The position numbers and the translations under genes are program-made. From Hahella ganghwensis DSM 17046 (lineage in GTDB: Bacteria > Pseudomonadota > Gammaproteobacteria > Pseudomonadales > Oleiphilaceae), in contig NZ_AQXX01000139.1 in assembly GCF_000376785.1 (NCBI RefSeq), forward strand, positions 1 to 64,000: a stretch of DNA of 64,000 bases, in the 5' to 3' direction. Positions within the stretch are counted from its first letter, which is position 1. Each line of letters starts with the position of its first letter. Under the pieces are notes generated by a model. That model was not told the DNA's origin. It did no database searches and saw only the letters and a list, made by a program, of their open reading frames with translations. Shown here piece after piece: positions 1 to 8,634 of this stretch.

Positions 1-256
1 GGGGGGGAAGATCCAAAATGGCCGGAAAAACACTCTGAATATTCGGCCATATATCGTCGAGAGTTTGAATTACCTCAGAACCTTGGGGTTATTCAGACTC
101 TCCTTAGCAAGGTTACGAATTTTCACGTTCACTTTCCACGAGCCAGCTATACTTTTCTGAGGGATTGTTGTTTTTAGAAGGATTTGTACTACCAACGCTT
201 CAATACTGCGACCGCGAGTGCAGGATTAACGATAAGAATTAAGAGGTATTGTACAA

Positions 257-997
257 ATGATCAGACTATTAATGCTGCTGGTGATAATGTTCGCTCCATT
301 CTGGGCCAGCGCGGAAAAGATCACCCTGGCTAACGGGGAATGGGCTCCATATCTTTCCGACAAGCTGAAGCATGACGGTTATATGTCCCGGATCGTTAAA
401 GATGCCTTTGCTGAAGAAGGCATTGAAGTGGAGTATGTTTTCCTGCCCTGGAAGCGAGGCTATGAGGAAGCCAAGAAAGGCGTCTATGCCGGTACGCTGA
501 TCTGGGGTTACAACGATGAACGTGCCAAGGATTTTCTGTATTCAGATACGGTTGCCACCCTGGGTACCTCTTTGTTCTATAACAAGAGCAAACCCATCGA
601 CTGGAGTAAACCTGAGGATCTGAGTCAGTACCGGATTGGCGGCATTATCGGCTATGCCTATGGTATTGAAGACCTTGAAAAATCCGGAGCGGTCAAGATC
701 GAACGTATCGACAATGACCAGGGGAACTATCGCAAACTGGCTGCCGGAAGACTGGATATCGTGCTTGAGGACACGGAAGTCGGGCTGGAAAGTCTTGCCC
801 GATACGGTTTGGCGGATAAGATCGAACCCCATCAAAAAACGCTGGAACCTCGCAAATATTCTGTCATCTTCAGTAAAAACCACCCCAAAGCGCAGGAGCT
901 GATGGAAGCGTTTAACCGGGGACTGAAAAAAGTCATTGATGACGGTCGCTATGATAAATATCTGCAGGAATCACGTAGCGGAGCGTACATGCAGTAA
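257..997 (+). CDS. Periplasmic solute-binding protein, SBP_bac_3 type (orphan)
   Basis: The 246-residue product starts with a signal peptide (hydrophobic residues 3-15, cleavage near WASAE, about residue 20). The rest resembles family 3 extracellular solute-binding proteins: an early ITLANGEWAPY segment, the FLPWKRGYEEAKKG region, a central ligand-binding core and a C-terminal KVIDDGRYDKYL helix. These bind small polar solutes such as amino acids. No permease or ATPase gene is adjacent, so it may feed a distant transporter or act as a sensor. An AGAGGT stretch lies 9 bases before the ATG. The downstream neighbour is convergent. The fold call is firm; the ligand is unknown. Confidence 0.85.
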   Translation: MIRLLMLLVIMFAPFWASAEKITLANGEWAPYLSDKLKHDGYMSRIVKDAFAEEGIEVEYVFLPWKRGYEEAKKGVYAGTLIWGYNDERAKDFLYSDTVATLGTSLFYNKSKPIDWSKPEDLSQYRIGGIIGYAYGIEDLEKSGAVKIERIDNDQGNYRKLAAGRLDIVLEDTEVGLESLARYGLADKIEPHQKTLEPRKYSVIFSKNHPKAQELMEAFNRGLKKVIDDGRYDKYLQESRSGAYMQ

Positions 998-1114
998 ACG
1001 TTGTTCTGTGACCAGGCGCATCGTTTTCGTGTGCCTGTCCAGGAATTTCCTTCAACACCGGTTGAGGAAGTGAGATGGAGTGGCAGACAACACTTGAAAC
1101 TGCTACTCCAGTAA

Positions 1115-2302
1115 TTATTTGCCGGTTGTGGCCTGGGGAGGACAAGGGAGATTAGTTCCCCAAAACCGGGCCATTCCTTCCGCTGCTTTCGTAAAGTCGG
1201 TGTTCTTGCTCTCTTGATTTCTGGCCATGCAGAAGGCTTCATCCTGATGGAACAGAGAGGAGGCAAACTGACGTGCTGCCACTATAATATTCGTCGTTTT
1301 ATCAAATCTCAGTGACGTAAATGCCTCAAATGCGGAGGTTAAGTCGTGCCGGTATTTGATCAGGCAGTTTGTGAGGTGCCACGAATCCTCAAGCGCCTGA
1401 CAGGCACCTTGCCCGGAAGTGGGGAGTGGTGCATGAGCTGCGTCACCAATCATAATGAGAGTGTTTTGATGCCAGATTCGGGCAGGATCGTGGTCATGGA
1501 CATAGATTTTATTGATGTTTTCAGTTTGAGTACTTTCGATGACTTTTGTCACCAACTCCGGCCATTCTGAAAAAGCCGCATTTAATTCTGTCTTATAATC
1601 TCCAGGGGTTCTGGAATTGCTCTTTTTACTGGCCATGCCGCCTGCCCAGTAAGCTTTTGTTCTGGATACAGGGACAACCCCGAAGCGTTTTCCGATTCCC
1701 CAGTAGTCTTTTACAATGCTTTCCTCAAAGGTATCTCTGGTGGACTCAAATACACCGACCCAATTGATAAACCCTTGGTAAACTGGCTGGTTGTTCTTAC
1801 AGACATATTGGCGTGCGTGTGACGTCATGCGACCGTCTGCCCCAATGACAACATCTGGAGTTATACTCAGGCCATTCTGAAAGTAAACGACGGTTTTATC
1901 TTCTTCGTTTGTCTTGATAGAGGTTACGGCATGACCAAATTGTATGGACACCCCGAGTGTCCCGAGCTTGTCCATTAACACTTTCTGGAGGTCGCGTCTT
2001 AGAATCGAGAAACTGGGATACCCCATATGACTATTGAGCAGCTCAATATTGATGGCTCCCAGATTTTCTCCGAGATGTGATAAACGCTGCATACGTGTCG
2101 GTTTTCCGGAAGCAGCTTCAATCTCTTTCAGGACACCTATCTGTTCAAGTATACAGGCGGCATTTGGCCACACCAATACACCGGCTCCAATGTTTGAAGC
2201 AGTTTTATGCCGCTCATAGATACTGACATTGAAACCATTCTGTTTTAACGCGATCGCAGTGCTGATTCCAGCGACTCCGGCACCCAAGATGGCAATATTC
2301 AT
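1115..2302 (-). CDS. FAD-dependent monooxygenase (aromatic hydroxylase family)
   Basis: The 395-residue product has the three signatures of class A flavin hydroxylases (FAD_binding_3): the N-terminal GAGVAG dinucleotide-binding loop, the central VVIGADGRMTS (DG motif) and the C-terminal MIGDAAHAPLPTSGQGA (GD motif). Such enzymes use NAD(P)H and O2 to hydroxylate aromatic or related substrates in the cytoplasm. I chose the ATG at 2302, directly before NIAILGAG. An upstream in-frame ATG would add 22 residues with no family support. It has no operon partner: the upstream gene on the same strand ends 92 bases away. The substrate cannot be read from sequence. Confidence 0.85.
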   Translation of the reverse strand: MNIAILGAGVAGISTAIALKQNGFNVSIYERHKTASNIGAGVLVWPNAACILEQIGVLKEIEAASGKPTRMQRLSHLGENLGAINIELLNSHMGYPSFSILRRDLQKVLMDKLGTLGVSIQFGHAVTSIKTNEEDKTVVYFQNGLSITPDVVIGADGRMTSHARQYVCKNNQPVYQGFINWVGVFESTRDTFEESIVKDYWGIGKRFGVVPVSRTKAYWAGGMASKKSNSRTPGDYKTELNAAFSEWPELVTKVIESTQTENINKIYVHDHDPARIWHQNTLIMIGDAAHAPLPTSGQGACQALEDSWHLTNCLIKYRHDLTSAFEAFTSLRFDKTTNIIVAARQFASSLFHQDEAFCMARNQESKNTDFTKAAEGMARFWGTNLPCPPQATTGK

Positions 2303-2394
2303 TTTTCTGCTGCAATCTGTTTGAAGTGGAAATGGAAAGACGCTACCTGTTGGCATCAGATGGGGCAATTATCAATTTGTACAGTAGGCAAAGA

Positions 2395-3156
2395 TCAGGC
2401 GGAGACAATGGATTGTACTGTGCTATAGATATTCTCGGCCAGGCGCTCATTCTTCTGCAGAACCGTACTGAAAAGCATCTGTTCTGTCTCTGTAACGTCA
2501 CGACTTGTGACCAGAATCGCTGGAATACTGCGTCTATTGGAGTGAGAGGAGCGCAGGGCGGCCATCACGGCATTGCCATTGAGTTCGTGGAGTTCCTTTC
2601 CAATAATGGCTAAGTCGAAAGGATCCTGGATAAGTCGTGTCAGGGCGGCTAATCCGTTCTTCTCTTGAACAATCTTTAGAGGCAAAGACTCAAGAACCTG
2701 ACAATAGAGTGATGACAGCATCGTGGACTGTTCTGCCACCATGACTAACCAGCGCTTTTTCATTACCTTTTTGGAAAGATTTTCCAGCTCTTGGGAAACC
2801 ACTGCCAGGCCCTTGTCATCCTGTGGGCAGTCTTTTGCCCGACGAAGCAAATCGATGTAGGCAAGAATGGTATTGACGGCGACGGAATCCAATCGACCTT
2901 CGGCAGGGAGTTCGGACAGGAAACTTTCGAGCTGATGGCAACAGGCTGTAATAAAGTAAAAGCCGTTTGTGCCGCCAGCACCTTTCAGGCTGTGGACTCT
3001 GCGGTATAGCTCATTGTATTGTTCTGCAGCATAGACTTCCTTTTCCATTGACAGGGCCAGGTTTTCCATTGTGTTGCAGCGTTCATCCAGCTCCTGCGCA
3101 AAGCGGGTGCGCAGCTCGGCCAGCAGTTTAACGAGGCTTTCCCTCCTCTCTGGCAT
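2395..3156 (-). CDS. Hpt domain protein with a degenerate receiver domain
   Basis: The 253-residue product has an Hpt phosphotransfer domain (about residues 10-110) with the phospho-accepting histidine in VHSLKGAGG. A receiver-like fold follows (about residues 130-250). In the receiver the acidic pair is replaced by VAEQ and the usual phospho-Asp position reads IIGKELHELNG, with no Asp. The Ser/Thr switch strand (ILVTSRD) is kept. This suggests an Hpt relay with a regulatory pseudo-receiver. The start is backed by GGAGG 8 bases upstream. There is no cognate kinase next to it; the window holds several hybrid kinases that could be partners, which is inference only. Confidence 0.75.
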   Translation of the reverse strand: MPERRESLVKLLAELRTRFAQELDERCNTMENLALSMEKEVYAAEQYNELYRRVHSLKGAGGTNGFYFITACCHQLESFLSELPAEGRLDSVAVNTILAYIDLLRRAKDCPQDDKGLAVVSQELENLSKKVMKKRWLVMVAEQSTMLSSLYCQVLESLPLKIVQEKNGLAALTRLIQDPFDLAIIGKELHELNGNAVMAALRSSHSNRRSIPAILVTSRDVTETEQMLFSTVLQKNERLAENIYSTVQSIVSA

Positions 3157-3314
3157 AGTCTTAGCCTCCTGATCGTCGCTACCTGAATTCTGTAGCCACT
3201 GGGAATTATCATGACAGTATAGTCCGAGATGGACCTGGTTGCTTATCCGGTAAGGGAATGAGCAGGCGTGAAATTCAAACCCGTTAGTCTGCTGTAATCC
3301 TTATCTCCACTGTA

Positions 3315-3342
3315 AACGGGCCCGCTGTCAATCGGGCCCGTT
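3315..3342 (-). terminator. GC-rich hairpin downstream of the 387-residue unknown gene
   Basis: A perfect 10-bp stem (AACGGGCCCG / CGGGCCCGTT) with an 8-base loop lies about 80 bases past the stop of the minus-strand gene ending at 3424. No U-run follows on either strand, so it is terminator-like rather than a canonical intrinsic terminator. Confidence 0.4.
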
Positions 3343-3423
3343 GCAAATATTAGTATTGAACCTATCTATCTGTTTGTTTCGCCGGGTGTCGCGGAATACT
3401 GGCTCACACTATTCTTCTTCACG

Positions 3424-4587
3424 TTATACGTCTTCACACTCCAGCTGTCGCGAATTCATCTCCATGATCTGCAGTTTGCCATCTTCAATACCCCAGACAT
3501 ATTCATCTTCCGAGGTACATCGGGTCATTTTTCTGCTTTGTGGGTCGATATATTGGCTGATGGTCGTGAATTTCAGAATGGCTCTGCCATCATGATTAAG
3601 AACATAAGAATTAATGGTGGTTGAGACCTCATACTTCGTCTGGGGCTTCAACATAATTCCCAGATCAAACTTGTAGGTCGTGTAGTTTGCTTCAAGTTCG
3701 GTATAGCGGCCGTTTTCCTGAAAAATCAGTGTGCCTGTTAGCTTGGGAGAAAAGTGCTTCAGGATGCCGTTTATGTCTGAAGTCCGGCTGGAAATCTGTA
3801 TATCCTTAAAGGCTGCAATAACTTTCTCGCGCGTAACCTTGGTGGCGCGCACCGCATTTTCCTGTGGGTTTTTCTGTATGCCTGTAGAATCCTTATAGGC
3901 AGAAAAGAGATAACCAAACGCCGAAGCGGCGTCCTGTGCATCCTGGTCGCCGGTAAGATATTCCATACCATTGCCGGTAATGAAATTCGTTGTGGCCTGG
4001 CTGGCTTTTGATTTCAGTTTTTCCAGCCAGAGTTCATAGCTCTCTTCGCTATACTCCTGTCCGAAGCGCTCTACTTTTCCTTCGTTCAATAATCCCGCTT
4101 GAATCTGACCTGGAAGCTTATCATGCCACCACCGGTAAACGGTGTTGTAGGTTCGTTCATTGTCTTTTTCACTGTACAGTTCATTTTCGCATCTGAGCAG
4201 GCGACCACCTTCGCATTTGTACCAGAACTCCCAGGTATCCTGATCTCCATACCCCCAGGCCTGGGCGTGAATATTGGGGCACAGATCACTGAGCAGTTTC
4301 ACCAGTTTCCCGATCAGGTGATCTCCCTGGGCGCTGTTGGTGAACTGACTGATCCAGTATCCCTCAATATCCAATGTGGATTCGGGGTGCAGGTGTTCCT
4401 GATATCGATTGTGCAGTTCATTCAAAAAGCGCTTCACAAGGCTTTCACCTGAGTCAAAATTCAGAGACTGGGCTGCCTGAAAAATTGTGTCATCGGTCTC
4501 GCAAAGGGATTCTATAAACTCTTTAAGCCGAGCATGGGTTGTGGGGTTGGGATGGTGATAGTAGAGCTTGGAGTGCAATTCCGCCAT
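3424..4587 (-). CDS. Uncharacterised protein, 387 residues
   Basis: I do not recognise a family. The product has no signal peptide and no membrane segment. The N-terminal half is helical and rich in charged and aromatic residues, with a WGYGDQDTWEFWYKCEGGRLLRC segment split around two cysteines. The C-terminal third looks like beta strands (TGTLIFQENGRYTELEANYTTYKF and onward) and resembles a small NTF2- or lipocalin-like fold, but that is only impression. AAGGA lies 7 bases before the ATG. The gene is monocistronic, and the 231-base gap to the next minus-strand gene shows no clear promoter. Confidence 0.7.
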   Translation of the reverse strand: MAELHSKLYYHHPNPTTHARLKEFIESLCETDDTIFQAAQSLNFDSGESLVKRFLNELHNRYQEHLHPESTLDIEGYWISQFTNSAQGDHLIGKLVKLLSDLCPNIHAQAWGYGDQDTWEFWYKCEGGRLLRCENELYSEKDNERTYNTVYRWWHDKLPGQIQAGLLNEGKVERFGQEYSEESYELWLEKLKSKASQATTNFITGNGMEYLTGDQDAQDAASAFGYLFSAYKDSTGIQKNPQENAVRATKVTREKVIAAFKDIQISSRTSDINGILKHFSPKLTGTLIFQENGRYTELEANYTTYKFDLGIMLKPQTKYEVSTTINSYVLNHDGRAILKFTTISQYIDPQSRKMTRCTSEDEYVWGIEDGKLQIMEMNSRQLECEDV

Positions 4588-4818
4588 GTCCTGTTCCTTC
4601 TGGTTATCGACGTCGTTCCGTGTGCTTCCATGATGTGTCTTGCGGCTGTTCAGCGTAATACCATGCTCGCCGAAGGCGTATCAGGAAAACAAGCATCACC
4701 GCAATATCGATTCTAATACTGGAAGACTAGCTCAATAAAGTGAGAATGTAAGCATCGGAAGGGGAAGCCGTTGCCGGCCTCCCTATGGGTGGAGATGGCA
4801 CAGACTCTCATGTCCCGG

Positions 4819-5772
4819 TCAATTTTTCTTGGTCAGAGTATTGGTCGTGACATGGGGAAAACTGATGACTGTGCCATTGACTGGAATATCCATCACAATG
4901 GTCTGACTGTACTGCAATTGGGTGTAATCTGAGGAACCAAATGATTCCAGCCAGTAGCGGGCAAAATAGCGTGAAACTTTGGCATGTTGCTGCTCAAAGC
5001 CGATATTGGTGACCGGGTGGCCGCCATCATTAGAATCCACGTCGAACTGAATGTAACTGCTGGCCGGGTTTTTCTGTATTGCCGTAGCCAGCGGTAGGTT
5101 CGGATTTTCAGTGAACTCCGGATTGAGGTTGCCCACGTTTTTAACCTTGTACTGGTCCGTATTCACCCCCGTGGGCAGAATCAGGGGAGGGGGTTCTATG
5201 ACCGGTGACCCTGTTTTATTTGCATAGCTGCCAGCGGACAGAATCGAGTTACCGTGGGGGACAGACATCTGTTTGATAATATCGTATTTCTGAGATGGTG
5301 CCTGGCTATTGGGGACTGTCTGGTCTCCTAATCCTGGCTTTTCTCCATTACCGTAAGGCCCCAAAAGCTGCTTGGCATCAGTAAGGTAGAGCCAGGAGCC
5401 ATTCTCTGCATGGACCAACTGGTCTTTGGCTGGACCGTCGGCAAAATAGATTCTTTGTTCATAGAACAGGGTGTTCGCTACCTGTGTGCCGTAGCCTCCT
5501 CGGTTAGGGGCAGTACCATGAATGGCAGAGAATGTGATTTCTTCGTAGTAGGAGAAATTTTTCAGGATGTAGCTTTCTTCCTGCGGCAGTGGCATCAGAC
5601 AGTAGGAATAGGGAGATGCTGGCCCGCCTTGATTGTCATTTGCCAGATTCTGGTTCGTCCAGGTGCCCACTAAAAATTCCAATGGACCCAATGCGGTGGT
5701 TGGTGCAGGAGGCTCACTCTGGTCAGGTTCGTGAATCAGAGGTTGGGTAAGATTGGGGGCGGTTGTTGTCAT
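4819..5772 (-). CDS. Nitrobindin/FABP-like heme-binding family protein, long form
   Basis: The product has 317 residues from the ATG at 5772, which has GAAGGGA about 6 bases upstream; a longer in-frame start would add 21 residues. The segment GPLEFLVGTWTNQN matches the opening strand of the nitrobindin-like beta-barrel family, and NFSYYEEITFSAIHGTAPNRGGYGTQ continues a beta-rich barrel. Nitrobindins bind heme with a histidine and act on NO or peroxynitrite. This protein is about twice their usual 160 residues, with a proline-rich N-terminus and an added C-terminal half. It is divergent from, and shares an intergenic repeat with, the dehydrogenase cluster at 6134-13291, suggesting a joint role. 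Heme binding is not shown by sequence alone. Confidence 0.6.
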   Translation of the reverse strand: MTTTAPNLTQPLIHEPDQSEPPAPTTALGPLEFLVGTWTNQNLANDNQGGPASPYSYCLMPLPQEESYILKNFSYYEEITFSAIHGTAPNRGGYGTQVANTLFYEQRIYFADGPAKDQLVHAENGSWLYLTDAKQLLGPYGNGEKPGLGDQTVPNSQAPSQKYDIIKQMSVPHGNSILSAGSYANKTGSPVIEPPPLILPTGVNTDQYKVKNVGNLNPEFTENPNLPLATAIQKNPASSYIQFDVDSNDGGHPVTNIGFEQQHAKVSRYFARYWLESFGSSDYTQLQYSQTIVMDIPVNGTVISFPHVTTNTLTKKN

Positions 5773-5871
5773 GATTAGTCCCTTCGTGTGCTGTTGATCC
5801 GGGAGCCTGATCACAAACAGACTCCAGGTCTCCATCAGTCCTTTGCAGCTATCCGATAGAGTCCCAAGATC

Positions 5872-5901
5872 AATATAGTTGAAATAACTTTAATTGGTTA
5901 A
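5872..5901 (-). promoter_or_regulatory. Candidate promoter for the nitrobindin-like gene
   Basis: Reading the minus strand, TTAACC (5901-5896) and TATATT (5877-5872) are separated by 18 bases. The -35 overlaps the upstream copy of the 13-bp repeat. The -35 match to consensus is only moderate. Confidence 0.35.
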
Positions 5902-5907
5902 AAAATG
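5895..5907 (+). repeat. 13-bp direct repeat, copy 1 (TGGTTAAAAAATG)
   Basis: Identical to 6025-6037, exactly 130 bp away. This copy overlaps the predicted -35 of the leftward promoter. It is a candidate operator for a shared regulator. Confidence 0.6.
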
Positions 5908-5994
5908 AACTTGCGCAAGAGGTTCAATATTCCAAGATGGTTTCGTGCCAGGTTGTAACTCATTGAAATTAAAAATTATTGGAAATACCGAATG

Positions 5995-6005
5995 ATGACG
6001 GTCAT
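5995..6005. promoter_or_regulatory. 11-bp perfect palindrome (ATGACGGTCAT)
   Basis: ATGAC and GTCAT flank a single G. It lies 15 bases upstream of the predicted rightward -35, a usual place for an activator or repressor dimer. No regulator gene is adjacent, so the binding protein is unknown. Confidence 0.4.
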
Positions 6006-6019
6006 TTTTGTTAATTTTC

Positions 6020-6046
6020 TTGACTGGTTAAAAAATGGTCTATACT
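6020..6046 (+). promoter_or_regulatory. Candidate sigma-70 promoter of the dehydrogenase operon
   Basis: TTGACT at 6020-6025 and TATACT at 6041-6046 with a short 15-base spacer. The second copy of the 13-bp repeat (6025-6037) fills the spacer, so a protein bound there would compete with RNA polymerase. Confidence 0.5.
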
Positions 6047-6133
6047 AGGCGTCAGCGGACGACAAATTAGTCGTCTGCCCATCAAATTCCACAGGCAAGT
6101 GGTAAGTGGAAAGCGAGCGTAGGGAGACACCTC

Positions 6134-6631
6134 ATGGACTGGTTAGACGATTTCTATCAGCTAAGTGCTGCTCTCACTGACTACAAGGTTGCACAACTCC
6201 AGGGGACAGGAGTAGGTGAGGATTACCTTGAAGTGCTCAGCACGATCATCCCCCATGCCATTCTGGCTGAACTGTTTGGTTCATATCGAAGTATCGTAGC
6301 GGAAAACTCTGCAACCCCCACGGAACAGCTGATACGCGATGGCATATTATCCAACGCCAAGCTTGGTCCAGTGGCAAGAAACATTATCAAGATGTGGTAC
6401 TTGTCAATCTGGTATCAGATGCCGGAGGACTGGCGCCAGTTATACGGCAAGCCCAATCAGGGCGATCCCAAGTATCAGGATGTGCAGTTCGTCGTTTCGC
6501 GCAATGCTTATATTCAGGGGCTTGTCTGGCAGACCCTCGGTTCACACCCGATGGGAGCCAAGCAACCCGGATACGGTACCTGGGGAGATAAACCATCGGA
6601 CAGATCTTCAATTGTCAGTACTACGAGCTAG
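6134..6631 (+). CDS. Small subunit of a membrane FAD dehydrogenase (sorbitol/gluconate dehydrogenase type)
   Basis: The 165-residue product resembles the small subunit family of FAD-linked sorbitol and gluconate dehydrogenases (PF12318-like): a helical N-terminal half, KLGPVARNIIKMWYLSIWY, and the closing VWQTLGSHPMGAKQPGYGTWG segment. In known complexes this subunit carries a Tat signal and escorts the flavoprotein to the periplasm. Here the sequence starts directly at MDWLDDFYQLS with no twin arginine or hydrophobic leader. GGGAG lies 7-8 bases before the ATG. The catalytic partner follows 128 bases downstream. Confidence 0.8.
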   Translation: MDWLDDFYQLSAALTDYKVAQLQGTGVGEDYLEVLSTIIPHAILAELFGSYRSIVAENSATPTEQLIRDGILSNAKLGPVARNIIKMWYLSIWYQMPEDWRQLYGKPNQGDPKYQDVQFVVSRNAYIQGLVWQTLGSHPMGAKQPGYGTWGDKPSDRSSIVSTTS

Positions 6632-6759
6632 ATGCAGGATTAGCCATGTCGTGCAGGATCAATAGCTCCGTGGGATCAAAACTTTAAGAAACATTTATAT
6701 ATCGAAAAAATTTCTGGTAACACCCCACCATAACAACACGTAAACATATGGAGGTGGAC

Positions 6760-8619
6760 ATGAATACTGTGGATGAGTTTGATGTCGTCGTCGTTGGCGC
6801 GGGAATCAGCGGCGCCATCATCGCCGAACAACTCGGTTCGAAAGGAAAAAAAGTTCTGGTGCTGGAGGCTGGCAGTGGAACCGGTGACCGGTTCTGGAAC
6901 TCAAGTACTTCTACTGGTGCCGGATCTGGAAATGGTAAAAAGCCGGGATACGAATCCTACATGGATACGTTTTTTACTGCGCTCGCCAAAATCCCCAACG
7001 CACCTTATTCCAACAATCCCAATGCCCCCCAACCCCTGGTCACAGATCTGGAACCCATCGCGCAAAATCAGACCCTGACCAATGGTTACTTTGTGCAGAA
7101 AGGCCCACTTCCCTTCGCCAGTACTTATACCCGTGCCGAGGGAGGGACAACGCTGCATTGGTTGGGAACCTGTCTGAGAATGTTACCTGAAGACTTCAAA
7201 ATCAAGACAGAGTTTGGTCGAGGTCTCGATTGGCCGATCAGTTACAGTGACCTGGAAAAGTGGTATCAGGTTGCTGAAGAAAATATTGGGGTGTCGGCGG
7301 ATGCCGCAGAGCAAAGTTACAGCAATATTCCCAACAAGGCTGTCCATATCCCCTATGAAAGCGGCTACAACTATCCGATGGAAGCCATTCCCCAGAGTTA
7401 CCTGGACAAATACATGTCCAGCGGGCTCAGGCAGATGACGGTGACTTTGGATGGCAAGGATTATCCTGTTGATGTGGTCAGTACTCCTCAGGGGCGTAAT
7501 GGAATGCCGCGGGGGTCGTACCGACCGGTAGGGGCTGTGGGTGACTCGGATCTTGGACAGCGTTGTGCGGGTAATTCTAACTGCGTGCCCATATGTCCGA
7601 TTCAAGCCAAATACAATGCCCTGAAAACGCTGGCGCAGGCACAGAAAACCCACCATGTTGAAATTCGTACCCAGTGTGTTGCATACAACCTGGAGGTGGA
7701 TCCGGCCACACAACATATTTCCAAAGTTCACTACAAACAGTATTCAGATCCGAACTCGCCGGAACATGTCTGTAAAACCGTGAAGGGTAAGATCATCGTG
7801 CTGGCGGCACATGCTGTTGAGAACGCGAAACTGATGCTCGCTTCAGGTGTCGGCAACTCCAGTGATCAGGTGGGGCGCAATCTGATGGATCATCCCACCA
7901 TGCTGACCTGGGGATTGATGCCGACCAAGATCGGGGCTTTCCGGGGACCGGGTTCCACATCGGGTATCCCTTCCCTGCGGGGAGGAGACTTTCGCAGGAA
8001 CCGGGCGGCGTTTCGGATCGAGATTGGCAACTGGGGATGGTCATGGCCTGAAGGTGCGCCTGTCGGCACTGTGCCGGATCTGATTGACCAGAAAAACCTG
8101 TTCGGCGCGCAGTTGAAACAGACGATTGCCTCCGTGTATCCGCGCATGTTCCGGTTTGGCTTTCTAGTTGAGCAACTGCCGGATCCTAATAACCGGGTTA
8201 CAATTGATCCTACGTACAGGGATCAGTTGGGTAACTACCGGCCGGTTATTGATTATGATGTCAGTGACTACACGAGGGCCGGTATGGCCGCGGCCAAGCA
8301 GGTTTCTGATTTGATCTTCCAGCGCCTGGGAGTGGAAGGCTTCACTGAGTACAAACCCTCAGACCCTGGCTATCTGACCTATCAAGGGCAGGGCTATACC
8401 TACAACGGTGCAGGGCATCTGGTCGGCACCCATATCATGGGCTCTGACAGTAAAACGTCCGTGGTCAACAGGGACCAGCGCAGCTGGGATCATCCCAACC
8501 TGTACCTGGTCGGATGTGGCAACATGCCCACGATTGCCACATCCAATCCGACGCTGACAATGGCGGCTTTGACATATTGGGCGGCAGACAATGTGTATAA
8601 AGCTCTTGCGGATATGTGA
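6760..8619 (+). CDS. GMC-family FAD dehydrogenase, catalytic subunit with 3Fe-4S-type cysteine motif
   Basis: The product has 619 residues from the ATG at 6760, placed 5 bases after GGAGG; an ATG 12 bases upstream lacks such a site. It has an N-terminal GAGISG FAD loop followed by VLVLEAG. It has the GMC C-terminal domain with the catalytic pair region: GTHIMG (His at about residue 558) and SNPTLTMAAL (Asn at about 596). Residues 269-279 read CAGNSNCVPIC, matching the cysteine spacing that holds the 3Fe-4S cluster in FAD glucose dehydrogenases. The enzyme therefore likely passes electrons to an acceptor rather than to O2. It pairs with the small subunit upstream, but no cytochrome c subunit gene is present. 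It lacks a signal peptide. The substrate is unknown. Confidence 0.85.
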   Translation: MNTVDEFDVVVVGAGISGAIIAEQLGSKGKKVLVLEAGSGTGDRFWNSSTSTGAGSGNGKKPGYESYMDTFFTALAKIPNAPYSNNPNAPQPLVTDLEPIAQNQTLTNGYFVQKGPLPFASTYTRAEGGTTLHWLGTCLRMLPEDFKIKTEFGRGLDWPISYSDLEKWYQVAEENIGVSADAAEQSYSNIPNKAVHIPYESGYNYPMEAIPQSYLDKYMSSGLRQMTVTLDGKDYPVDVVSTPQGRNGMPRGSYRPVGAVGDSDLGQRCAGNSNCVPICPIQAKYNALKTLAQAQKTHHVEIRTQCVAYNLEVDPATQHISKVHYKQYSDPNSPEHVCKTVKGKIIVLAAHAVENAKLMLASGVGNSSDQVGRNLMDHPTMLTWGLMPTKIGAFRGPGSTSGIPSLRGGDFRRNRAAFRIEIGNWGWSWPEGAPVGTVPDLIDQKNLFGAQLKQTIASVYPRMFRFGFLVEQLPDPNNRVTIDPTYRDQLGNYRPVIDYDVSDYTRAGMAAAKQVSDLIFQRLGVEGFTEYKPSDPGYLTYQGQGYTYNGAGHLVGTHIMGSDSKTSVVNRDQRSWDHPNLYLVGCGNMPTIATSNPTLTMAALTYWAADNVYKALADM

Positions 8620-8634
8620 CCAAGGAGACGGATT

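Larger units (their letters stand above)
5773..6133. promoter_or_regulatory. Divergent control region of the GMC/ferritin/phosphoesterase cluster
   Basis: This 361-base AT-rich gap separates the nitrobindin-like gene from the dehydrogenase operon. It holds a candidate promoter for each side, a 13-bp direct repeat (one copy at each promoter) and an 11-bp palindrome, listed separately. No coding potential was seen. Confidence 0.6.
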
